Below are positions 1 to 9,760 of a DNA stretch of 64,000 nt, piece after piece; the first letter of the stretch is position 1; each line of letters starts with the position of its first letter. The notes under the pieces are model-generated. The model did no database searches and was not told the DNA's origin. It was given only the letters and a program-made list of their open reading frames with translations. Position numbers and translations under genes: made by a program. The stretch spans positions 18,633,501 to 18,697,500 of the forward strand of contig CM043869.1 of the NCBI GenBank assembly GCA_023846275.1. Reading direction: 5' to 3'. Origin of the DNA: Vanilla planifolia (lineage: Eukaryota; Streptophyta; Magnoliopsida; Asparagales; Orchidaceae).

Positions 1-310
1 ATTTTCATATTTTTTGTATATTTTATTATTTTTATATTGTTTTGTTAAAAAAGATATTTTTTTTTTTGTTTTACTTTTGAGTTTATGTTTAGCATTGTAA
101 ACTATTTAAAGCTTTATTATAAAATGAGAAAAAAAGATTTTTGTTTTGCATATTTTTAAAAAGTGATGTGAGCACAAACCCTAGGTTATGATTTAGGTTT
201 TTTGAATTGCGATTTAATATTTGAGTTGTGATTTAGATTTATTTATATCATTGCCATCATCTTCATTGTTACATTATATCTCAAATCCCAATATAGGAGT
301 TCCTCCTACT
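1..310. repeat. Diverged direct repeat, copy 1
   Basis: An AT-rich stretch with poly-T runs, then a GTTTAGCATTGTAAACTATTT-like segment and a TTGTGATTTAGATTT / CATCATCTTCATT / ATCTCAAATC segment. The same order of blocks recurs about 1,275 bases downstream, so this is one copy of an old dispersed or tandem duplication. It may continue left of the window. There is no coding potential beyond short chance frames. Confidence 0.6.
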
Positions 311-1284
311 CCATCAATTTGGTGCCAAAGACCCCCTCGTGGTGTTCCAACCACCACAAATGATCTATTCTTGATATTTTTCTTTGTCAATTGCTACACT
401 TTTGTCACCTTTAGTCCTTCCAATTGCTTTTAATTATGTTGTCATAAGGTTTTTGAAACAAAAAGAAAAAAAATACCAAAAAAAGAGTTTGCCTTAGGTA
501 ATGTGTTGCCAACCATTGCAACCGCATAGTATTTTGTATTGCCTGACCTTAGACCATGTGTGACTCAAGTGATGTGTAACATTTGCAAATTGGCACACCA
601 TGGAATTCAATAACTTGCCAAATTAGAGAGGAAAGAGTAACCTTAGTGCTAAACCGGTGTGGGAATCATATCAGTCCTTGGCACACGAACAAGCCATCAA
701 AGCCGAACCTCCCACGCCAATGTGAAATGATTTGTAAAACCTTGTCAAATTGGCACGTACCCTATCCAAACCTAAACCAGCCGACGCTTACTTAACCAGC
801 ACACTAAACATGCTTGGAGCATCACCTCTGATTTAAACATGCACATCTAAACCAGCTTCAATCTGAGCCGGAACTGTGCCAGTAATTGCCCCAGAGCTAG
901 CGTTAAACTGAGTCGCAAGTAAATGAACCAGAACAGTTTCTTCAACTTATTTTAGAGTCTGTTTCGTGCAACATTTTAAAAGTGCTTTTTATAACTTTCT
1001 GATTAAATCCTCAATTAGATTTTTCTCCATCAATTGTGATATTAAGAATTCTGATGTTTAACATGATCAAAAGATTAATGCTAAGCTTAATGAAGATTCA
1101 TTTCAAATGCAACTCTGCATGACAATTTCTCTTGATGGGATGGATTGATATAAGACAGGCTATATTAAGATAATGATTAAGTTGATCTAGTAATTTTTAT
1201 TTAGTTTTTCTTTAGTTTATTGTATTTTAATTTTATTACTGATTATAATAGATTACATATATAAGATCATCATGACTATTTTAT
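311..1284. other. Gene-free spacer between the direct repeats
   Basis: Non-repetitive, less AT-rich DNA around 560-940 with several AAACCAGC / CCAGC words. A 70-codon frame at 583-795 has no recognisable domain. No gene, RNA or transposon end was identified. Confidence 0.4.
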
Positions 1285-1620
1285 CATTTTCTATATATTT
1301 TATTATTGTTTATATATTTTTATTAAAAATGATATTTTTTTCATTTTGCTTTTGCATTTAGGTTTAGTATTATAATTTATTTAAAGCCTTATTGTGGAAT
1401 GAGAAAGAGAAGAGATGTTGGATTGGCATTTTAGCTTCCAAAACTATGGTTTCTCCTCATGCATGCATGCACAACTTGGTTTGTGATTCAAGGTATTTTA
1501 GGGTGCAATCCAATATCTAAGTTGTGATTCGGATTTTATCTCCATCATCACTAGCATTCTTGTCATCATCACCTTCCATCTCAAATCTTGTAGAAATTCC
1601 TGTCCCTTTTGCCATCAAGA
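1285..1620. repeat. Diverged direct repeat, copy 2
   Basis: Second copy of the 1-310 repeat: GGTTTAGTATTATAATTTATTTAAAG, then a TTGTGATTCGGATTT / CATCATCACC / ATCTCAAATC tail in the same order. It also contains a small ATGCATGCATGCA palindromic run near 1459-1471. The two copies could be the terminal repeats of a short non-autonomous element or a plain duplication. Confidence 0.6.
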
Positions 1621-1695
1621 TGTATAGGGCTGAATAGCTATACATCGAAAATAAATGTAATGTTTTTAGGCTATATATGTAAAATTATAACCACA

Positions 1696-1933
1696 AGTTG
1701 GGGATGCACCTTTGAGAAACAAAATCAAGAGGCTAGAATGAGAAGACTAACAATACCTTGATAATAGGGTTGGCTCATAGCATATCAATATTGGAGAAGT
1801 ACCCCCACAATAGTTGGGGATGCACCTTTGAGAAACAAAATCAAGAGGCTAGAATGAGAAGACTAAAGTGAACAATACCTTGATAGTAGGATTGGCTCAT
1901 AGCATATCGATATTGGAGAGGTACCCCCACAAT
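1696..1933. repeat. Two-copy tandem duplication of about 116 bp
   Basis: Unit 1 is about 1696-1811 and unit 2 about 1812-1933. Both begin AGTTGGGGATGCACC and end GGTACCCCCACAAT-like. Unit 2 carries a six-base insertion (GTGAAC) and a few point changes, so the duplication is fairly recent. No coding function is apparent. Confidence 0.85.
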
Positions 1934-3139
1934 CTCATATAATTGAAAGAGCAGAAACTAGTAAGCTTTTGACACCTGGGACAAGAAAAAACATGTCATT
2001 TGGGCAAGGTTGTGAGAGTTGTCTTAGAATTGGAATAATTGTTAAGGCAGAGAGGTATAAAAGCATGATCTAAAGATGTTAAAGTTCCTTTTAGAAACAA
2101 AATTATAATACTAATATAGCATGGTTAAAACAAAAAATATCTCAACACTAAGATTGGTTTTTGACATTCCCCTTATGAATAGAGGAAATATTAAACACAA
2201 AAAAGATGTATACAAGACACTATTAGCTTAAGCTTAATGAAGTTTAAATAAAGACTTGTCAAGCATTGAAGGTTTGATCTAAAACAAACTAATGCCTTGT
2301 AAACATGAAAATAAGTATAAAAGTAATTCTTTAACAATTCATATATAATGTCATAAAATATATGAATGCATATTATTACCATTTTAGGATTGTTATTAAA
2401 AAATTTAAAACATTGAGTTATTAAACCAAATTTACTTCATTAACTATTTCCAAGGTAATAATGTTATAAATAATGTTTCTATCAAGTTTTTTTTCCATAG
2501 CTCAGTTTTGCATATGTCAAAAGTGCACGTGTTCAAAAATTTATAATTTTATCATAAGTATTCTATTTTTTTATGATTGTTGAATGTTGATGAGAAAATG
2601 TTAAAAATATTAATATTGAATACAGTCATGGCTACATATAGAATGTAAATCTGCTTACAACATGCAAATATCTGCATATAATTTGTACAGAAGAGGAAAA
2701 CATAGAAACAATTATATATGGCTAGTTTTGAAGAGAGGTTTTTATGGCTCAAATGGCTATATCTTTTAAGATGACTAGAAAAATATATAAATATCCTTAT
2801 TCTAGCCACATTTGAGCCATATCTTCCCACACAAATGTCTCCAACTTGGATCAAAACATTGATGTTAAGGTTTGAGCTCGAATTGCAAGATCATTTTGAA
2901 AAGAAGAAATGGCATATGCAATGGCATCCAAGTATTCATTGCATCATTCACACACACCTCAAGTTTTTGAGTAGTTTGGTAACATTCATTCCCTAAACTA
3001 TTACTTTTCATCAAACATCTAGTCACTTCTAGACTATATTTTCACTTAATTTTGGTATTCGTTGTGTGAGGCCTTGATCTGATTGTGGATAATGGAAAAC
3101 CAATCTCATGACTTTGTAAATGACGAGCAATTGTTTTAG
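1934..3139. other. Gene-free AT-rich spacer
   Basis: No recognisable coding domain, RNA gene or transposon terminus was seen on either strand. Short open frames around 2191-2382 and 2552-2854 (minus) have low-complexity composition and look like chance. Confidence 0.5.
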
Positions 3140-3518
3140 CAACCTTAGGTTTTGTTTATAGGAGAGGTGTGTGCTTCAATCACCAGTCTTATGGTTTTCA
3201 TAGAACACCTTGTACGAGTTTTTCCAACTGCTCAAGTTGACTAAAGGATTGAGAAAATGAAAGCCTTAGCAGGGTAGAACATCAATAGTGAACATAGGGA
3301 AGTTGTACCACCAAAAATTGCTTACTGCTTTATCTTCCTACAATGCAGTAAGTTATATATATTATTCATTAGATTTGTAAGATAGTGATTAGTGCAAGAA
3401 GTTTTTAAAACCAAATTCACTCCAACATTCTCTTGTGTATGATTAGAAGCCAACATTATAGATTAAAAAGGAAAAGTAACAAAATTTGAGCAGCCTTCAT
3501 TTAATTAGAGTATAAAAA
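3140..3518. repeat. 432-bp-period duplication, copy 1
   Basis: Begins CAACCTTAGGTTTTG and ends TTTAATTAGAGTATAAAAA. A close copy follows at about 3572-3953, including the shared blocks GAACACCTTGTA, GGGTAGAACATCAATAGTGAA and TTGTAAGATAGTGATTAGTGC. Confidence 0.85.
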
Positions 3519-3571
3519 AGCCGAACAATTGTTTTACTCTAATACCCTGCATTGGAGGGGATTTTAGTTGC

Positions 3572-3953
3572 CAACCCTAGATTTTGTTTATAGGGGAGGT
3601 GTGTGCTTCAGTTACTAGTCTTATAGTTTTCATAGAACACCTTGTATAGGTTTTTCCAACTACTCAAGTTGACTAATGGACTGAGATAATGAAAGCCTTA
3701 ATAGGGTAGAACATCAATAGTGAACAAAGGGTTGAAGTTGTACCACCAAAAATTGATTACTGTTTTATCCTCCAACAATGCACTAAGTTCTAGATATTAT
3801 TCATTAGATTTGTAAGATAGTGATTAGTGCAATAAGTTTTTAAAACAAAATTCACTCCACCATTCTCTTGAGTATGCTTAGAAGACAACATTATAGATTA
3901 AAAAGGAAAAGAAACAAAATTTGAGCATCCTTCATTTAATTAGAGAATAAAAA
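3572..3953. repeat. 432-bp-period duplication, copy 2
   Basis: Second copy of the 3140-3518 repeat, differing by scattered substitutions and small indels. It ends TTTAATTAGAGAATAAAAA, about 380 bases beyond the stop codon of the minus-strand TBL gene, so it lies in or beyond that gene's 3' flank. Confidence 0.85.
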
Positions 3954-4330
3954 TCATCACAATAGGAATTATCATGAGTGAACTATTACCTTTTCCTTGG
4001 TAAGCCTAGAACTTTCATTATTTTTTGAATTCTGCATTGATGGCGTTACATGTTGAAATGAAAAACAAAAGAACAATAACTGTGAATGTAAGAGAATATT
4101 TAAGCTTAAATGACTGTTAAATAATATGAAATAATCTTTCATGACTATGCTAGAAAAATTGTTTGGTTTACATTACATGACCAAGTTTGCTAATTCAGAA
4201 TTGTGAAAATCTGCAGCTACAAATGCTCCTGAAACTATTTAAAAAAGAAACTCATTACATCTCACCACAACTAAATGCCCCCTTGTTCTGGAATGGCTAT
4301 CCATATGTAGAAAATGATGCAACATATTTC
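3954..4330 (-). other. 3' flank / presumed 3' UTR of the TBL gene
   Basis: Immediately downstream (minus sense) of the TBL stop codon. It should hold the 3' UTR and polyadenylation signals, but none could be placed with confidence. No A-tract suggesting a retroposed cDNA tail was seen directly after the stop codon. Confidence 0.35.
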
Positions 4331-6067
4331 TCAAAATCCCTGAAAATATCTCCAAATAATCTCCAACAGAAACTCATTCCATGTATCAACTGGACCTGGC
4401 ATGCACCAATGAAGGCAGTCTTGTGGAGGAGGCTCCCCATTTGGTCCTCTCTTTGTCTTCTTATTTGGGTCTGGATTTCTGTAAGGCCCAGGATGCCCAT
4501 CTGGACGATAGCCAAAAACTTCTGTGATGTCCATAAATATCAGGTTGGATTTGTTTCCAGATTTCTGCACTGCATGTTTGAAGCCAGTAACCTGCTGCTC
4601 ATGCATCACATCTGTGAATCCATTTCTTACTACATGACTTGTTGGGCTAACTTTCCCGGTACAAGATCCACCAGCATTCCAAGCCCCGCCTTCATAATGA
4701 TCTGGAGAGTAAGATCGAACAATAGCCAAACCCTTGAATTTTGGATTAGCAACAATGGCTGCTAATGCTGTCTCCACTGATAATCCAAAGGCCTTGATAT
4801 TATTGATCCTCATGTCAAGTGTAACATCTGGTGGGGGTCTCCAGAGCTGCCCCCCCACAATAGTTCTATTAAGCACATAAACTGATTGTTTTGCAAACCA
4901 ATGGCCAGAGGAAAGAACTACAACATCAAAGTCAGGGAGGAATTCCATAAACTCCTTATCAGGGAGGTCTAAATGAACCTTGACAATCCCCTCAGGAGCA
5001 AACTCCATAGGCTCTGATGTCTTATGAACAAGCCATGAGGACCATATGCGTGTAATCATTGTGGAGGTGGACCTGAAGTACCACCTATGCATCCGCTTAT
5101 TGCCACGATTCTTAGGCACTTCAACCTGCCAAAGAATGCAAATCAAGGACTCCATCTGATTCCTTGCAACCGAATCACCCACAAATACCAGTGTCTTGCC
5201 TCTCATAAGCTCCAGGAACTTCCTTCCATCAAATCTTGGCAGCATGCACCTTTCTGGTTTCCACCTCCAGTTTTCATACTCCTTGTCCAGCCTTCCATTT
5301 CCCTGACAGTTCTGCATTTGTGTGATGATGGGACAGCTGTTGTTTGTATATAGAGGCCCCTCTGAATCATACACCCATTTTCCATGGTATAGATCACAGT
5401 TTTCCAAACCACCAATTGAAGAAATATTGGGAAGGTGATGTCCTAAACTGACCTCCGAAGTACTAAAATTGCCATCATAGTTTCCAGAACCAAAACTAGA
5501 CGCAGATCCCTTTGCAACCTCAAAAGAACCAGAATCATTAATCACCTTTCCCATAGAGGATGAAAAAGGAGGTGACAAGTCTCGCAGTTTGAAGTTCATA
5601 CCTTCACCTACAGCATTATTAGAATTGTTAACAGCCATATCAGGCAAAATAGAAGCAGCAGCCACTTTTCCTAACGCTTCTCCATTGTCAGATAAGGGGG
5701 AGGTACCAGGCTTAGAGTTCCAAATAGTAGTATTATTGACCTTAAACATCAGATCTTGGTGACCTTCCTGGAAAGAAGTTGGCATGGAAATGATGTTCTT
5801 TGTGTGGCTGTCATCCAAGGATGCCAAAATCGGAGATTGAGGCCTGCTCACACGTTTTACACCCAAAAAGTAATCTTGAAAGGAGGAGCCGATGGTGTTT
5901 GAGACGAGGAGCAAGGAAGCTAAGATTAGAAAGATGGCTAAGCCCCCAATCACGACGGCGAAAGAGGAAATGGATCGGAGAACGGTCATGCCGCCGGATT
6001 GCGTCTCGGGGGTGCTGAACGCTATCGTCCCCTTAGGTCCGGCGTTCGCCTTTCCCTTGCCAATCAT
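4331..6067 (-). CDS. Trichome birefringence-like (TBL/DUF231) O-acetyltransferase, TBL14-16-like
   Basis: An intact 578-codon frame, ATG at 6065-6067 to stop at 4331. TBL proteins are Golgi type II membrane enzymes that add O-acetyl groups to cell-wall polysaccharides such as xylan, xyloglucan or pectin. Residues 34-57 form one membrane anchor (signal-anchor). Residues about 75-220 are a low-complexity, Ser/Asn-rich stem. The Cys-rich PMR5N domain begins near 223 (NCDLYHGKWVYD) and ends near 281. The catalytic esterase-like motif GDSVARNQMES lies at 297-307. The second signature, DCLHWCMPG, is at 550-558, with the conserved Asp550 and His553 of the DxxH motif. All expected catalytic residues are present and the length fits the family. 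The GGQLW and SPDHYEGGAWN segments recall the TBL14-16 group, but that is from memory, so the subgroup and substrate are inference. The frame has no intron, unusual because most TBL genes have several exons. The N-terminal end is GC-richer than the rest. Confidence 0.93.
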   Translation of the reverse strand: MIGKGKANAGPKGTIAFSTPETQSGGMTVLRSISSFAVVIGGLAIFLILASLLLVSNTIGSSFQDYFLGVKRVSRPQSPILASLDDSHTKNIISMPTSFQEGHQDLMFKVNNTTIWNSKPGTSPLSDNGEALGKVAAASILPDMAVNNSNNAVGEGMNFKLRDLSPPFSSSMGKVINDSGSFEVAKGSASSFGSGNYDGNFSTSEVSLGHHLPNISSIGGLENCDLYHGKWVYDSEGPLYTNNSCPIITQMQNCQGNGRLDKEYENWRWKPERCMLPRFDGRKFLELMRGKTLVFVGDSVARNQMESLICILWQVEVPKNRGNKRMHRWYFRSTSTMITRIWSSWLVHKTSEPMEFAPEGIVKVHLDLPDKEFMEFLPDFDVVVLSSGHWFAKQSVYVLNRTIVGGQLWRPPPDVTLDMRINNIKAFGLSVETALAAIVANPKFKGLAIVRSYSPDHYEGGAWNAGGSCTGKVSPTSHVVRNGFTDVMHEQQVTGFKHAVQKSGNKSNLIFMDITEVFGYRPDGHPGPYRNPDPNKKTKRGPNGEPPPQDCLHWCMPGPVDTWNEFLLEIIWRYFQGF

Positions 6068-6340
6068 TTCAACTAGTAAGAAAAAGCGGTTTGGCCAGAG
6101 ATCTGATAAGAAAATTCATCGCTGCAGATCTTCGGCGGGCGACTTCCGTTGATTGACGTGGGAGCACTGTATCGAAACGAAGGAAGGTAGGATTAAAACC
6201 AACAAAACGAAGAAAAATGTCTCCGGGCTGAAGGTTAACTGTTCGATCAGACTTCAAAATTTCTAGGAAAGAACATTGAATTCTATTTTGGTCTGAGCTT
6301 TTTATGGATTTAAAAAATATGATATTCAAATATTAATATT
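6068..6340 (-). promoter_or_regulatory. Presumed 5' UTR and proximal promoter of the TBL gene
   Basis: This segment is moderately GC-rich near the ATG and becomes AT-rich beyond 6290. On the minus strand a TATA-like ATAAAAAG lies at about 6298-6305, some 230 bases upstream of the ATG. That would give a 5' UTR of roughly 200 bases. The assignment rests only on position and composition. Confidence 0.3.
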
Positions 6341-6374
6341 ATTCATATGATAATATTATTCATATGATAATATT
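6341..6374. repeat. 17-bp unit repeated twice
   Basis: ATTCATATGATAATATT occurs twice in perfect tandem (6341-6357 and 6358-6374), upstream of the TBL promoter. Each unit contains the palindrome CATATG. Confidence 0.9.
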
Positions 6375-7190
6375 ATTTAAAGTTTATTCATATTTTTCCG
6401 TTTGATTATTATAAAATATGTTTTTATCAAGACACGACTTAAATTAGGGTGTTATTTAAAAATTGTTTAATTTCTTAACTTTTAAACCAATAGCATTACT
6501 TTTAGAAATTAAGCTTGCTATTTAATTATATTGCTTAAATTGATGAGTTTTGGATATTGTTATTAAATAATATTTTTTATTTGAATTGATAAGTTTTATT
6601 AATATTTTATTTCCATTTTCATTATATGAAATTATACTTACGTTTTTGTAATTTTAAGTAGTGATCAAAGTTGGTGATGATCATATTAGTTGATGAGGAT
6701 TAACATGGTAGTGGTTGAAGGTGAGCGATGGCATGGCAATGTGGTGGCCCTCACTTGTCATTCATGGGTTTGGTTTCATGTTATTTAATTGTTTACTTTT
6801 TTTTTATTTAAAAAAAATTCAAAACAAAGATAATTTCAAAACCATTATCATGGTTAATTTTTTTTTTCATAAAACTCATTACAAAAGCAAATATAAAATA
6901 TTTATTATTTCAAATAATAATAGAATCAACTAAAATTTTTATATGATTATAAAATTTTCAAATTTAATACAATAGCAATGGAAGACTAAACATGCCCACA
7001 TAAGGTATAGAAGGAATACTAACATATCCATATTAAATTAGTGGATAACAGGTTGATGCAATAGTTTATATAATATCATAATAAATAAAAATAGCTAAAT
7101 TATAAGGATTATATCAACTACTCTCACTATTTCTTTACAAGCTTATATTGCTTCTTATCTTGACATGAAATTATTAAGTCATAAATAGAT
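6375..7190. other. Gene-free AT-rich DNA
   Basis: No coding domain or RNA gene was recognised. The only long open frame (about 6715-6933) is of low-complexity composition. Confidence 0.5.
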
Positions 7191-7242
7191 TATGTAAAAT
7201 AAACAATGCTTGAGTCAATTGCAATTAACTTAGTAATAAGTC

Positions 7243-7309
<67 letters not shown>

Positions 7310-7330
7310 AAACAAGCAATGCTTGAGTCA
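7191..7330. repeat. (AT)n microsatellite flanked by a short direct repeat
   Basis: About 31 AT dinucleotides run from 7245 to 7306. They are bracketed by near-identical copies of TATGTAAAAYAARCAATGCTTGAGTCA (about 7191-7217 and 7304-7330). The bracket suggests the tract grew inside a small tandem duplication. Confidence 0.85.
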
Positions 7331-8020
7331 TGATATTATGAGTCAATCTTTTACAATAAACAAATAACACATGATAAGTATAGAAATCAATTGTAGTACT
7401 ATATGTTAGTTTTTTTTTTAATTCTTTTCTTTATCCTTTATCATTTTATGTTATTTTTTTTGCATAGCTTAAGATAATATCTTTTTCATAATAGATTAAA
7501 CCTATTTTCTTAAAACATGTCATTCAAAGAAAAACAATGCTAATAAATAGATCATTTGACTTATTTTTAAAACTCATAATTATAAAATAGTAATTGCCAC
7601 TTTGAACAATAATTCATTATTTCATATTTAGAATCACTCTCTTTCTTGTCAACTTTTGTTTGAACCCTCTTTCTTTTCTTTTGTCATTTGTGATTCCTTA
7701 TCAATTCAATTTGATGACCACTATTATATGTCTACATTTTTTTGTATATTAACATAGAAATAACCTATAACAAAAATATACTAAGTCAAGCATAAGACAA
7801 TATCATATTAAATCAAGTATGGGCAAACATAGCAATATAATAATAGAAAACAATTATCCTCATGTTGATTGTTTCGATTTATTTTTTATTAAGTAAGCTA
7901 TAATATTATATCAAGCATATGCATAGATTTATAAGTCTGACTACCTAAACTCCCTATTTGTAATGAACTAGCCCAGGAATGGATTTTAAGATTCATGGCT
8001 TACCTTTGTTTATTCTCTAG
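7331..8020. other. Gene-free AT-rich DNA left of the gypsy element
   Basis: No gene or repeat boundary was recognised up to the start of the LTR at about 8021. Confidence 0.45.
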
Positions 8021-9040
8021 TATTACAATACCTATTATAGTAATTGGTACAATATTTCTTCCAATTCCTATCAAATTCTTTCTTGGCATCTCATGGATTT
8101 TATATATTACTTTAATAGCACATAGTCTCTCTTCTTCAATGTAAGCTCTTAGTTGAGGTTTTACATCTCTCAAAATTTCAAAAAATTTCTCACCAACCAT
8201 GGCTTCCCCTTTTATACAAATCTATTATCATTCCCTCTTCCTAATGCTTCATCCTTCTCCAAATTATTGCAATCCTTCAAATGGATAATTCATCACCTTC
8301 TTACCTCTTGATTGCTATTGGTTCCTCAACAATCAAGTTTGTCGTGACTTATAATCCTTTGTCAATATGTTAGGCTATGAATCATAGATTTTTTAAGAAT
8401 TGATTAAATTTCTAATTTAATTAAATTTAAAAACCTTAAATTCTTTATATTTTTATTTAGTTTAATATTTAACAATTTATTGGATATTTAATTTAACTTT
8501 TCTTGATAAGAACTATCAATTGACTAGATTTCATAATTTTTCAGAAGCATATATCATTTGTGATGATTTTATAAACTTAAAATCCATAAAAAATCATTAT
8601 TTATTAAATTTCTTAAAATCCTCTTCAACTTTTAATTTTTGGTTGTCGTGCCTCCTTCTTGTGTCAATTTTTTTATTAAGCTTATTCATTTAAGTTTTAG
8701 GTCTTAGTAAATTTTTTTATAATTTTTTATTCTATTTAATATTTTTTTTATTAATTTTTAGTATGGCTTTAAAACTCGTAAATAAACTCTTATTAATCTC
8801 TAATTGTTTGACTTAATTTTTAATAAAAATGTTATAAACATGATATTATTAATTATTAGTTAATTTATATATTTAATTGTTTTAGCTCACCTTCCTTTTC
8901 TGAGGTATTATACCTCCTTTTAATGATTAATAATCCTTCATAAAATTTTAAATTAATATTAAAATTTGAAAAAAAAATCTAAAATTCAAATAAATACTAA
9001 TAAAACAAAAAATAATTTATTTCTATTATTTTGGGCTACA
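8021..9040 (-). repeat. 3' LTR of an old minus-strand Ty3/gypsy element
   Basis: It aligns over its whole length with 15595-16614 at a constant offset of about 7,574. Both copies measure about 1,020 bp. Shared landmarks include CTTCCTAATGCTTCATCCTTCTCCAAA and AACTCATCACCTTC-like blocks. In minus sense it starts TGTAGCCC at 9040, directly after the end of the pol frame, as expected for a 3' LTR. Divergence between the copies is high, so the insertion is old. Confidence 0.75.
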
Positions 9041-9760
9041 ATCCCTCTTTTATTATAAGAACTTTATCCTTAAAATTTAGAATATAGAGAAATACTTGTT
9101 CTTCATTTTGTCCTCAAACTTCTATATGGCCTCCATCTCTATTTAATTAGTTTATATTACTTTGACTATTGGGATTTCTTTGTTTCTCAATTTGTTAAGT
9201 TCTTTTGTTGAAATCTTCACCAATTTTTCTTTTTTATGTTAGTTCTAGTTGCAACTCTAACATGTCGAGTCAAGATTTAGCACATGTGATGGATCCTCTA
9301 TATATTTGTTTTTAGTTTAGAGATGTGAAATACATTGTGAATTTTAGAAAAGTGTATTTTCTAGTACCACTTTGTATGCCATCTAATCCATCTTTTCAAT
9401 ATTTTGGAAAGGATTGATGTACCTGTGCTTAAGTTTCCTCATTGTGCAAATTTGATAACTCTTTTCTTGATACTTTAATAAATCCTTTATCTTTTTCTCA
9501 AAATTCAGTCTTTTATGCTTCAAATCATAATATTTATTATGCTAATCATGAGCCTTTAATATAGTTTCTTTAATTTTTTTTATCTTCTATATAATTTTTG
9601 AAATAATATCCAGCATAATTAATGCCTTTTTATTTCCATTATGCCAACATATTGTTGATTAACACTTCTATATAACTCTTTTAATGGTGTGTTATCAAAT
9701 TTAGATTGATAACTATTATTGTATACAAATTCAATTGATAAATATGTGAATCCCAACTTT
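9041..9760 (-). pseudogene. Ty3/gypsy pol remnant: integrase C-terminus and chromodomain
   Basis: Read on the minus strand with stops and frameshifts. From 9760 downwards it shows an integrase-like IEFVYNNSYQ segment, the post-integrase block PFQNIEKM...AYKVVLE, a DPSHVLNLD block, and then LRNKEIPIVKVI followed by a degraded chromodomain tail that ends against the LTR. These are the ordered landmarks of plant chromovirus polyproteins (Tekay/Del-like). Many inactivating changes are present. The integrase is interrupted at 9760 by the insertion at 9761-11860 and resumes at 11861. Confidence 0.85.

Noticed and set aside
583..795. 70-codon frame near the window start
   Set aside because: No domain, no codon pattern and located between non-coding repeats.
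4187..4765. 192-codon plus-strand open frame
   Set aside because: It lies antisense to the conserved C-terminal part of the TBL gene and has no domain of its own. The minus-strand frame carries the GDS and DxxH motifs and is clearly the real one.
7245..7306. AT tract as a regulatory or origin element
   Set aside because: A plain dinucleotide microsatellite is the simplest explanation.
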